Source: Spirochaetales bacterium (GTDB lineage: Bacteria; Spirochaetota; GWE2-31-10; MWDO01). From it: a stretch of 64,000 nt of DNA. The stretch lies in contig JAFYAI010000156.1 of the NCBI GenBank assembly GCA_017540815.1, forward strand, positions 1 through 64,000, in the 5' to 3' direction. Below, one piece after another: positions 9,779-17,741 of this stretch. Within the stretch, counting starts at the first letter, position 1; every line of letters starts with the position of its first letter. The position numbers were made by a program, and so were the translations under genes. Below the pieces are notes generated by a model. The model had not been told where the DNA came from. It saw nothing but the letters and a program-made list of their open reading frames with translations, and searched no databases.

Positions 9779-11248
9779 CTACATCTCTTTTACAAAATTC
9801 AGCGACTTGATATTATCCATCTTGAATCCGCTTACCGACAGCTTAATCGGCATAAGTGACAACGCTGCATTCTTAGTATCGATCGTCACGATGAAGTTAC
9901 TGTGCGTGAGCATACCGGCCGGCAGACCGACAAGGCTTATCAGCGTAAGATTGTCATTGTGATTGATCTTGTATGAACATTCTGAACGAACATCGTCGCT
10001 GATGACAGCCAGCCTTGTTCCGCTGATGAAGTCCAGTCTCATACCGGAGTATGTATCGATAAATCCGCCATGCAGGAATGCTCTGATACCGTCCAACTCC
10101 TGATCGGCAGCCTCAGAGTCTCTGTCGGATACATACTCAGGGAATGGCTTAGGCAGCCGAATATAAGTATTGCTGGCATATTTGTGAGGACCTGACACAC
10201 GAAGCGAAGTCGGAGTAATCAGATAAACATCCATCGACTTAGGATAATCATTATGATGTTTATTATCCGCATCAACAATACGGAAACGCACACCGGGTTT
10301 CTGCCCCCAGAGTTTAGATATTCGCAGAATGCGGTAATTCTCAATATAGTCACCGAACTTTAGACTTATGCTCTTCTGCTCGTGATTGAAACTGATAAAC
10401 TGTATAGACTTATAATTAATATCATTTGCACGCAGTTTATCCTTCTCTATCAGAGACTGATACTCTGCCGGATACCAGAAACCGGATATATATCCGAAAT
10501 ACTTATCCTCCGAACCATATATCAGCGAACTGACAGAACCTGATTCCGAGCGAATCTCTTCGGTCTGAGCCTTGTAGAATGACCTGTTAGTGTAGTTCCA
10601 CTTATATACCTCTTTGCGTTTGATATTCACATTCGTCGAAGTAAATGAGTTATTAATAACAGTAACATCGGAGAGAATGTCATACTTGCCTTTATCATTC
10701 TCAATCTCTTCGTAGTTGATAAATACAGAATAATCCCCTGTAAAAATATCCACAACATTATACTGCTCATTCTCATAAGAGATGAAATATACGATCTGTC
10801 TGTTCTCCGAAGTCTTACCCTCGATAATCAGATAGAGGTCATTCTGCACAAACAGGTTCTGCGTCTGTATAAGCAGGTTGTCACTATCGACGATCGTTGT
10901 CTCAATGGAGAATTTCTTGCGGATAACATCATTCTGTATAATGTCGAATATAAAAACATTAACGAAATCAGAATTCTTACGGCGGAAAGCAATAAGGTAT
11001 TCCTCATCGGCATCGGAGTCAAGATTGACGAATCGATTGGATATAGGCACAAACCCCTTACCGAAGAGGATCTCCAGCTTCTCCCTCGGAATGTAGAGTC
11101 TCGGCTCAACCGCTGCAGCTACATTCTCATCCTGAGCAACAGTGCCGTCAGTAGTATCGGAGATATTCGTCTCTCTGTGACAAGCACTCAGGCAGAATAT
11201 CACACCTGCGGCAATCACTAGTATAATGGTAAAAAAAGTTTTCTTCAT
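9779..11248 (-). CDS. Large lipoprotein, unknown function
   Basis: 489 residues. The signal sequence FFTIILVIAAGVIFCLSAC has a lipobox (LSAC), so the mature protein starts at Cys and is membrane-anchored. The body has many short beta-type segments and repeated acidic Asp/Glu loops such as NLDSDADEEYLIAF, similar to integrin-like or propeller repeats. No catalytic motif was found. No good ribosome site precedes the ATG. The 3' end is followed by a terminator and the 51-bp repeat shared with a second lipoprotein gene at 41.9 kb. Confidence 0.8.
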   Translation of the reverse strand: MKKTFFTIILVIAAGVIFCLSACHRETNISDTTDGTVAQDENVAAAVEPRLYIPREKLEILFGKGFVPISNRFVNLDSDADEEYLIAFRRKNSDFVNVFIFDIIQNDVIRKKFSIETTIVDSDNLLIQTQNLFVQNDLYLIIEGKTSENRQIVYFISYENEQYNVVDIFTGDYSVFINYEEIENDKGKYDILSDVTVINNSFTSTNVNIKRKEVYKWNYTNRSFYKAQTEEIRSESGSVSSLIYGSEDKYFGYISGFWYPAEYQSLIEKDKLRANDINYKSIQFISFNHEQKSISLKFGDYIENYRILRISKLWGQKPGVRFRIVDADNKHHNDYPKSMDVYLITPTSLRVSGPHKYASNTYIRLPKPFPEYVSDRDSEAADQELDGIRAFLHGGFIDTYSGMRLDFISGTRLAVISDDVRSECSYKINHNDNLTLISLVGLPAGMLTHSNFIVTIDTKNAALSLMPIKLSVSGFKMDNIKSLNFVKEM

Positions 11249-11353
11249 AAAATAAGTATAATAAAATTAGCAAATTTTATCAAGTTTTTTATAATCAAAA
11301 AGTTCAAAAATATTGCAAATTTATAATTAATTTCATATAATCAGTGATATTCA

Positions 11354-11424
11354 TAGATTCCTCGGCTACGCTCGGAATGACAAAGATGATTTAGGTCACC
11401 TCAACCGAAGCGGAGAGGTCTACA
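11354..11424. repeat. Dispersed REP-like repeat
   Basis: It contains ATTCCTCGGCTACGCTCGGA followed by ATGACA, then ACCTCAACCGAAGCGGAGAG. Each part has inverted symmetry. Related pieces occur at 12495 and 15200, always between genes and always carrying the GTCATT/AATGAC end. It lies just upstream of mltG. Confidence 0.55.
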
Positions 11425-11437
11425 ATAAGGTTACGAT

Positions 11438-12490
11438 ATGAAGATATTCATCAAAGCAGCAATTTTATCAATAATTATAGTTACAGCAGTCATCCTGTCG
11501 GCATTCTTCATTCTAAACAGACCGACGAATCATATACCGGTTTCAGGCTACGAACTCGAAGTTACACACGGCATGACGGCTCACAAACTGTCTCGGCTGC
11601 TCCGCGGAGAGAAACTCATCCGTTCGCCGAAACTGTTCGTCCTGATGACCAAGATAATCTGCCCTACAACTCCGCTTAAGAGTGGTTGGTTTCGCATTAA
11701 GCCGAACAGCAGCACAGTCTCGATCATAAAACAGATCTACCACGGCGAGTTTATCACCGTAACATTTATGATACCGGAGGGAGCGACGCTTAGACAGACT
11801 AACGACATCCTGGTTAAGAATGGTATCCTCACACAGAAACAGATCGATGATTTCTTCGCAGAACCTGATTATATGCAGACACTTGGATTGGGCAATTACA
11901 TCTTCGATAAAAAATTAGCCTCACCGGAAGGCTTTCTCTCGCCGGACACATACACATTCACCAAGGGTGCATCAGCAGAGACTATATATAAAGGAATGAT
12001 AGCACTGTTCTATAAGAAGATCAAAGAAATATATCCTGACTATAACGATCTGTCACACTCAGACTTCTATGATAAGATCAAGATGGCTGCGATCATTGAG
12101 AGAGAAGTCAAGAATCACAGCGAAGCACCGATAGTGGCGGGAGTATTCTACAATCGGCTGAATAATAATGAGAAAAATCCCCGCTATCCGACTCTCCTGC
12201 AAAGCTGTGCGACGATCCAATACATTCTCGGCAAGCCGCAGGAGCAGCTGACAGATAAAGAACTCAGTATTGACAGTCCATACAACACATATATCTATAA
12301 AGGGCTTACGCCTACTCCGATATGCAACCCGGGCTATGATGCCTTGAAAGCATCATTCTATCCTGCGAAGCATGACTACTACTACTTCGTTGTAGACGAT
12401 CCGACACTGGGAACACACAAGTTCTCTAAAGAATACGGAGCTCATCTAAAGGCTAAAGACAGTTATAAAGAGAAGAAAGGATTTAAGTAA
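11438..12490 (+). CDS. mltG: Endolytic murein transglycosylase MltG
   Basis: 350 residues. A single N-terminal membrane helix (AAILSIIIVTAVILSAFFIL) anchors a periplasmic YceG domain that cleaves nascent glycan strands of peptidoglycan. Family hallmarks: a LysM-like segment (IPEGATLRQTNDIL), the catalytic Glu in AAIIEREVKN, VAGVFYNRLNN, LLQSCATIQYILGK, and the closing LTPTPICNPGYDALKASFYP and YYYFVVDD. The length is usual for the family. AAGG lies 8 nt before the ATG. trxB follows after a 100-bp spacer containing a dispersed repeat. Confidence 0.95.
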   Translation: MKIFIKAAILSIIIVTAVILSAFFILNRPTNHIPVSGYELEVTHGMTAHKLSRLLRGEKLIRSPKLFVLMTKIICPTTPLKSGWFRIKPNSSTVSIIKQIYHGEFITVTFMIPEGATLRQTNDILVKNGILTQKQIDDFFAEPDYMQTLGLGNYIFDKKLASPEGFLSPDTYTFTKGASAETIYKGMIALFYKKIKEIYPDYNDLSHSDFYDKIKMAAIIEREVKNHSEAPIVAGVFYNRLNNNEKNPRYPTLLQSCATIQYILGKPQEQLTDKELSIDSPYNTYIYKGLTPTPICNPGYDALKASFYPAKHDYYYFVVDDPTLGTHKFSKEYGAHLKAKDSYKEKKGFK

Positions 12491-12494
12491 TGAA

Positions 12495-12572
12495 TGTCAT
12501 TCTGAACTCGTTTCAGAATCTCAGATTAGGCATAAGCCAGTCGTTAGATGCTGAATCAAGTTCAGCATGACA
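12495..12572. repeat. Dispersed REP-like repeat, paired hairpin form
   Basis: Two hairpins face each other: TGTCATTCTGAAC...TTCAGAATCTC and GATGCTGAATC...TTCAGCATGACA. The outer ends TGTCATTC and CATGACA are inverted. This two-hairpin layout is typical of non-coding palindromic repeats spread between genes. It fills the spacer between mltG and trxB. Confidence 0.6.
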
Positions 12573-12593
12573 ATAACTATAGAAGGAAAAAAC

Positions 12594-13505
12594 ATGGCAG
12601 AAGATGTAATCATTATAGGCGGCGGACCTGCCGGCATGACAGCTGCTATATATGCGGCAAGAGCCGGATATTCAGCAACAATTATCGAAAAGATCGCAAC
12701 AGGCGGGCAGATGATACTGACCGATACTATAGAAAACTATCCCGGATTCTCAGAAGGTATATCCGGTTTCGAGCTGCAGCAGCGTATGGAAGATCAAGCT
12801 GTGCGTTTCGGAGCAAAGATCGTCTATGATGATGTAACCTCACTGCGTCACTCCGCAGGTCTGTGGCATATTGCCGCAGGTCAATCCTACGAAGCGAAGA
12901 CCGTCATCATCGCGACCGGAGCCAACCATCGGGCAGCAGGCATTGACGGCGAATCAGAATTCAGCGGACGCGGAGTAAGCTACTGTGCAACATGCGACGG
13001 ACCATTCTTCAAGGGAGAAGATGTCGCTGTCGTCGGTGGCGGTGACTCTGCATTGACGGAGGCTTTGTTCTTATCCAAGATATGCAAAAGTGTAACGATC
13101 ATCCATCGCCGTGACAAGTTCCGAGCAGTCGCCGCACTTACAGACAAGATCGCACTCGCAGGCAATATCAAAGTCCGTATGAACTCTATCATAGATACAA
13201 TCGCCGGCGACCGCAGTGTCGAAGCCATCACAGTCCGCAATATCACCAACGATAAAACTGACGTGCTGGATGTAAGCGGTGTTTTCGTATTCATAGGACT
13301 CGCTCCTAATAATCAGTGCATAGATCCGTCGCTGCTTGACCAAGACGGCTACATCATCACTAAAGATGATATGAGTACAGCACTGCCGGGATTATTCGCA
13401 GCAGGTGACATTCGCAGCGGAGCATTCCGACAAGTGATAAGAGCCTGCGGAGATGGTGCATTGGCAGCCAAGTCTGCAACAGAATATATCGAAAATAATG
13501 TATGA
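12594..13505 (+). CDS. trxB: Thioredoxin reductase
   Basis: 303 residues. An FAD/NAD(P)H flavoprotein that reduces thioredoxin in the cytoplasm. The FAD Rossmann motif is GGGPAGMTAAIYAARAG, the redox pair is CATC in YCATCDGPFF, the NADPH motif is VVGGGDSALTEALFL, and the C-terminal FAD signature is LFAAGDIRSG. An in-frame ATG exists at 12567, but AGAAGGA stands 6 nt before the ATG at 12594, which also gives the normal N-terminus MAEDVIIIGG. Its last codon overlaps the start of the GNAT gene (ATGA), so the two are translationally coupled. Confidence 0.97.
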   Translation: MAEDVIIIGGGPAGMTAAIYAARAGYSATIIEKIATGGQMILTDTIENYPGFSEGISGFELQQRMEDQAVRFGAKIVYDDVTSLRHSAGLWHIAAGQSYEAKTVIIATGANHRAAGIDGESEFSGRGVSYCATCDGPFFKGEDVAVVGGGDSALTEALFLSKICKSVTIIHRRDKFRAVAALTDKIALAGNIKVRMNSIIDTIAGDRSVEAITVRNITNDKTDVLDVSGVFVFIGLAPNNQCIDPSLLDQDGYIITKDDMSTALPGLFAAGDIRSGAFRQVIRACGDGALAAKSATEYIENNV

Positions 13506-14368
13506 TCATCAATAATAATAAAGAAAAGAAAATCATCGACTATATGCTTGCCCGCGGCAACGAGGAGTTTTTCTTAGAAGTACTCGACTGCTGCAAACCG
13601 ACAGGATATAAAAGTCTTGCTGCGAGACAAGCATATTATGATTATTCTGATAAGAACGACATTAAGTCACTGATAATGGTCAACAAAGGCTGCTGTTGGT
13701 TTGCTGACATTCGCAGCGAACACTATGAATGGATGAAACAGCTTGTTGTGCCTGAGTTATCAGATATGTTCTATATTCTGTTCAGAGAAGATATATACAA
13801 AAAATTCGCTGCGGATGTTGGCTATCAATTCCGAGATGTATATCATTATCACACAATGCGGCTGGACAAGGAAAATTTTCGGCCGTTATTGCTGACCGCC
13901 GAACAGCAGCAACACATCATACATCCCAATTACCTGGACAGAATGGAATGCCGCAAACTATCGCTTGATGACTTTAATAAAATTCGTTTTTTACAAACCA
14001 ACTATCTGGTCGAAGAAGTCTATGGCCACGGCAATTCATATCCTGCCGAAGTCGAAATGAAAAATCTCAAGCGAAATCTGAGAAATCGCATTCATTACGG
14101 ATTATTCGTAAACGGATTAGCCATCACCAAAGCAAATGTCAATGGCGAGTCGCCGCATCTCTATCAGATTGGCGGCGTATTCACCGAGCCGCGTGTTCGC
14201 GGCCGCCACATCGCCGCCCACTGCCTGTCCATGCTGCTCTCGGAATGTTTCAAAACAAAATCATCCGTCTCACTGTATGTCAAAGCCGAAAACACAAGTG
14301 CGATTGCACTATACAAGCACCTTGGGTTTAGAATATTGTTTGATACAGTTATGTGTTATGTGAATTAA
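13502..14368 (+). CDS. GNAT-family N-acetyltransferase
   Basis: 288 residues. The C-terminal 110 residues have the GNAT fold: the acetyl-CoA loop reads GGVFTEPRVRGRHIAAHCLS (V-x-x-x-x-R-x-x-G-x-A form), with the closing NTSAIALYKHLGFRIL. The N-terminal 150 residues have no clear motif and may be a second, degenerate GNAT half. The ATG overlaps the trxB stop by 4 nt. The acceptor molecule is unknown. Confidence 0.85.
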   Translation: MIINNNKEKKIIDYMLARGNEEFFLEVLDCCKPTGYKSLAARQAYYDYSDKNDIKSLIMVNKGCCWFADIRSEHYEWMKQLVVPELSDMFYILFREDIYKKFAADVGYQFRDVYHYHTMRLDKENFRPLLLTAEQQQHIIHPNYLDRMECRKLSLDDFNKIRFLQTNYLVEEVYGHGNSYPAEVEMKNLKRNLRNRIHYGLFVNGLAITKANVNGESPHLYQIGGVFTEPRVRGRHIAAHCLSMLLSECFKTKSSVSLYVKAENTSAIALYKHLGFRILFDTVMCYVN

Positions 14369-14370
14369 TA

Positions 14371-14418
14371 AAAAACCACGAGGTTTAACCGCCATTACGG
14401 CTAAACCTCGTGGTTTTT
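14371..14418. terminator. Bidirectional terminator between convergent genes
   Basis: A 17-bp perfect stem (AAAAACCACGAGGTTTA and its complement) with loop ACCGCCATTACGGC, A-rich and T-rich at the ends. It separates the GNAT gene from the Sel1 gene on the other strand. Confidence 0.9.
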
Positions 14419-14427
14419 AAATAACAA

Positions 14428-14946
14428 TTACCCCTTATATATCGGATTCTGCTCGCACTTCATGGAATACAACTCTTCCAGCCATTCTTTAGCCCACTTA
14501 GGCAGGTCTTCCAAATCACAGTCTGCTGTATCATCGTTAAGTTCCGACAACGCTTTCTCCAGCCATTTCTGAGCATGAAGAAAATCATCCGCCGTAGGTG
14601 CAGGAGACTTTTCTGCATCAGGATCGTCTTTCGTGATATACCACACATGACATCGCAGATATGCGTGATTACCTGTGATAAACATCGCATAGATACTGCC
14701 AAGCTCAGCGGCTCGAATGAAGTAAGGCTCGGCCTTCTCTTCTTCTTTACGATCAATACAATAGATAAATCCGAGATTAATCAACGCTCTCGTATTGTCT
14801 TGTGCAGCCATCGACTCCAGATATGCCATATTTGCTTCGGTATCGATATTCTTACCGATACACTCCGTAGCATATTCGATTTTAGCATCAACATTACCAT
14901 CATCCGCGAGTTTTTTCAGTTCTTCGATTGATATTTCGTCATTCAT
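14428..14946 (-). CDS. Sel1-like repeat protein
   Basis: 172 residues, acidic and without a signal peptide. Two or three helical Sel1/TPR units can be seen, such as ARALINLGFIYC-type (RALINLGFIYCIDRKEEEKA) and EPYFIRAAELGSIYAMFITG. Such proteins usually serve as protein-binding scaffolds. No partner is evident. The start ATG has GGAGG 7 nt upstream. Confidence 0.8.
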   Translation of the reverse strand: MNDEISIEELKKLADDGNVDAKIEYATECIGKNIDTEANMAYLESMAAQDNTRALINLGFIYCIDRKEEEKAEPYFIRAAELGSIYAMFITGNHAYLRCHVWYITKDDPDAEKSPAPTADDFLHAQKWLEKALSELNDDTADCDLEDLPKWAKEWLEELYSMKCEQNPIYKG

Positions 14947-14996
14947 ATTTAGCCTCCATTAGTAGTGTAAGATATAATAATAGTGTAATAATATAG

Positions 14997-15037
14997 AAAA
15001 TAAAATCATTTTTTTTACAAAAAAATGATTTTATTTT
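14997..15037. terminator. Intrinsic terminator, AT-only stem
   Basis: The inverted repeat AAAATAAAATCATTTTTTTT / AAAAAAATGATTTTATTTT has only one G-C pair per arm. It ends the 48-residue gene on the minus strand, directly before the Sel1 gene. Confidence 0.6.
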
Positions 15038-15039
15038 CA

Positions 15040-15186
15040 TCATTTATTCCGTTTCTTCGCCGATTCTCTGCGGAGTTTCTTCGCTTCTATCTGCCGCTGC
15101 TTTTCTTCCGGTGACATATCACTCTGATCCGGGTCTGAGAATACGATACGCAGCAGAGAGTCGTCTTTTAGTTCTTCTTTTGACAT
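15040..15186 (-). CDS. Small charged protein, 48 residues
   Basis: An ATG at 15186 opens a 48-codon frame whose protein begins MSKEELKDDSLLRIVFSDPD and ends in a basic helix, KKLRRESAKKRNK. AAGGAG stands 8 nt before the ATG and a terminator follows directly, so this looks like a genuine small gene that length filters miss. It is acidic at the start and strongly basic at the end, with no cysteines. No family was recognised. Confidence 0.7.
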   Translation of the reverse strand: MSKEELKDDSLLRIVFSDPDQSDMSPEEKQRQIEAKKLRRESAKKRNK

Positions 15187-15199
15187 AGATTACTCCTTG

Positions 15200-15232
15200 T
15201 TATAGATTTCTCCGCTTCTGTCGAAATGACAG
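15200..15232. repeat. Dispersed repeat fragment
   Basis: ATAGATTTCTCCGCTTCTGT followed by CGAAATGACA resembles ATAGATTCCTCGGCTACGCT plus CGGAATGACA at 11354. It is probably a diverged or partial member of the same intergenic repeat family. Confidence 0.45.
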
Positions 15233-15245
15233 CGGCAATTACGCA

Positions 15246-16376
15246 CTAACAATACTCTCCATATTCACATCCGACATTCTTCACCTCAATATCATCAATG
15301 AGTGTCAGTTTTTTGCCTTTTTTACTGTAAAGTTTTACCGTGCCGAAGCCGTTACCGCCATTCCAAAGGCGATTATGCCGCTTACCCCCATCGGGCGACT
15401 CGTAATTCACCAAGAGCATATCGGACTTGCGACACTGAATATCTGTCTCCATAACGGCGTGATGATTTTCCTGCCGAACATGCCAAATAATAAGATCATC
15501 TGTCTCCTGCGAAGAGAACTCCGTCTTTGTGCCTGTCCAAAACTTCGAGAAGTTAAACTCATACGGCTTGCCCTCATACCAGAATGCAGACAGCAGCTGC
15601 CGTTCCAATGCAATGCCGAATACTTTAGGCCGCCCTCCACCAATGTCGAACACGCTGTCAGTAAGTTTTTTGCCGGTCAGTTTGCTCGTCATATTATTCG
15701 ACGAAAGCCACACCCACGGACTTGTGAAGTTACTTCCCCAATTCTTGTCGGCATAGCCATAGCAAGTGTCAGGCGTAACAATATATTTTTCTCCATTAAG
15801 AATGACATAACCGTCAAACTCCGTCTTCATTCCTTCTGCGTGCCAATACATCTCGAATGCTTTAAGCCATCGGAACAAACCGCTTGCACCATAGCCGACA
15901 TTGAATGCTGTAACTTTATTGAGTTTCAACTCCCACGACATTGAGCCTGAGTCACACATATACTCAGGATGATTTTTTGCTTCAATCTCAGAGACATTCA
16001 CAGAACCTTTCAGCAGAATGTCGGAAGCATAGCAGTCAGCCGCCTCAACATTATATGGTGCGTGCTTATGAAGTTTCACATCATTCCAACCAAAGAAACG
16101 GTGCAGCTGACAATGTGTTGCTCCCCAAGTGCCGGCTTTAACCATCATATAACTCGGCCGAATATGGTTTTCACGGTTTGACGGCAGCTGTCCTAAAACA
16201 GGTTTATCACCGCCAAGTTTAGGATTGCACAAAAAAAACTCGATGAAGAATGGCTTCTCTTCACCGGTTACTTCATTCCGAGCGGTGAAAGAATACCACC
16301 ACCAGTCATAGCCTTTGCTTGCAAACCGCCCTGTCAGCATATATTCATTTCTTGTTAGGTCATGCTTATTAAACAT
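15246..16376 (-). CDS. Tocopherol cyclase-like family protein
   Basis: 376 residues. The pattern matches the bacterial branch of the tocopherol cyclase family: GYDWWWYSFTA, the central YADKNWGSNFTSPWVWLSSN, and GGGRPKVFGIALERQLL. In plants and cyanobacteria the enzyme closes the chromanol ring of vitamin E. Most bacterial members are uncharacterised, and no tocopherol pathway gene is nearby, so the substrate is unknown. No signal peptide or membrane helix is visible. It is followed on the same strand by no close gene and is preceded by holA 10 bp upstream, so it is probably the second gene of a holA transcript. Confidence 0.75.
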   Translation of the reverse strand: MFNKHDLTRNEYMLTGRFASKGYDWWWYSFTARNEVTGEEKPFFIEFFLCNPKLGGDKPVLGQLPSNRENHIRPSYMMVKAGTWGATHCQLHRFFGWNDVKLHKHAPYNVEAADCYASDILLKGSVNVSEIEAKNHPEYMCDSGSMSWELKLNKVTAFNVGYGASGLFRWLKAFEMYWHAEGMKTEFDGYVILNGEKYIVTPDTCYGYADKNWGSNFTSPWVWLSSNNMTSKLTGKKLTDSVFDIGGGRPKVFGIALERQLLSAFWYEGKPYEFNFSKFWTGTKTEFSSQETDDLIIWHVRQENHHAVMETDIQCRKSDMLLVNYESPDGGKRHNRLWNGGNGFGTVKLYSKKGKKLTLIDDIEVKNVGCEYGEYC

Positions 16377-16385
16377 CTCTATCTC

Positions 16386-17642
16386 CTAATCCGCCAGCAC
16401 CTGATTATCGCCAAGCCAAAAGAGTTCCAGATTATTTGTAAAGATAAAGTTAATAATAAACTCCTGATATTTGACTCGTTTCAGATCCGATGGCAAAAAT
16501 CTCGAATAATATTCCAACTGAACGATCTGATAAGTCAGCATCGTTGTCTGATAGAACTTATAATTGCGAACACCGACTGCTAACTCCTCGCGGGCTTTCT
16601 TCATCTTAACGAAATTCTTCTCAAACACAGTCTCCAGCGGCAGTCGCTCATTCTCAACTTGGTTAAGGATCTTCAAGAACCGCTTATGAGACCACATCAG
16701 TCCCGGCACGATATTATCCTCTTCCGTATAGAATATCTTATCAAGGATAGACAGTGCTTTCTCCGCATTCTTAGCCAACAGAGCAGAATACAGCGAGAAT
16801 GCTGTCTCTTCCTTAGAATGGTACAGATAACTCTCAATCAGATCACGGCTAACCACATTGTGTGCCGATACAGTCTGATCATCTTTGGCAAGCTGAGTGT
16901 AGTAAGTACAGATCCGCTCGATCTCGGATTGGAATGCATATTTGTTATTCTCCACGGTATCCACGATAAACTCTATCGCACCATCCTCGATATACAATCC
17001 GCGTTTCTGGAACTCACTCCGTATCCACTGCGGCTTCTGACTGTCATACATCTCATAGAATACGACCTGCTGCTCATCAGACAACAGATTAGTCACGGAA
17101 GTCGGGATCTTCTCATTTGTCTCATTTATCATAATGATATATGTATCAGCAGGGATCGCCTGCCTTTTTGAGTGAGCAAGTGCCTGAATGAGTTTTTTGC
17201 GGTCTGTCTCTTTTGTCTTGGGATTATACAGCCAACTCTGCCGATGTTCGTCGAATGTGTAGCATTTCTTGACACATTCCGACAGTGATGTCAGGCGGCG
17301 GTCTGCGGACATACCTATCACTTCGGCATTATCCAACCGCTGTGGCACGAAAACAGACTCTAACGCTTTTTGGAAACGCGTATTCATCAGTTCAATGTTC
17401 TTAATACAGACGATCTTCTTAGAGGAGAACAGCATCCCGCCCTCGATCGCCTCACTAATCTCTGCCGGATCAAGATCACTGCCGAGATAGACATTCTGAA
17501 CAACCGGCTCTTCTTCGCCGAAAACTTTCTCTACAATGAGATCAATAATCTCACGCTTCTCACCGACCTCCGGTCCGGTAAAAAGATACAGATTATCGAT
17601 CTGATTATTTTGTATTTTATTGCGCAACTCAGGAACTTTCAT
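16386..17642 (-). CDS. holA: DNA polymerase III delta subunit
   Basis: 418 residues, longer than the usual 330-350. HolA is the clamp-loader subunit that opens the sliding clamp. The start NNQIDNLYLFTGPEVGEKRE matches the family opening. The C-terminal helical collar (LLAKNAEKALSILDKIFYTE, then LMWSHKRFLKILNQVE and LVGVRNYKFYQTTML-type helices) is present. Extra length lies in an insertion around residues 120-160. Cysteine ligands are absent, as expected for delta. The assignment rests on overall pattern, not on a single diagnostic motif. Confidence 0.8.
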   Translation of the reverse strand: MKVPELRNKIQNNQIDNLYLFTGPEVGEKREIIDLIVEKVFGEEEPVVQNVYLGSDLDPAEISEAIEGGMLFSSKKIVCIKNIELMNTRFQKALESVFVPQRLDNAEVIGMSADRRLTSLSECVKKCYTFDEHRQSWLYNPKTKETDRKKLIQALAHSKRQAIPADTYIIMINETNEKIPTSVTNLLSDEQQVVFYEMYDSQKPQWIRSEFQKRGLYIEDGAIEFIVDTVENNKYAFQSEIERICTYYTQLAKDDQTVSAHNVVSRDLIESYLYHSKEETAFSLYSALLAKNAEKALSILDKIFYTEEDNIVPGLMWSHKRFLKILNQVENERLPLETVFEKNFVKMKKAREELAVGVRNYKFYQTTMLTYQIVQLEYYSRFLPSDLKRVKYQEFIINFIFTNNLELFWLGDNQVLAD

Positions 17643-17741
17643 ATCATAAATATAACAAGTTTCTCAAAAAAAAACAAGTGAAATGATAAAAAAATATTTG
17701 TTTTTATTGGAAATTATGTTATTATAAGGAAGAAAGTTAAT

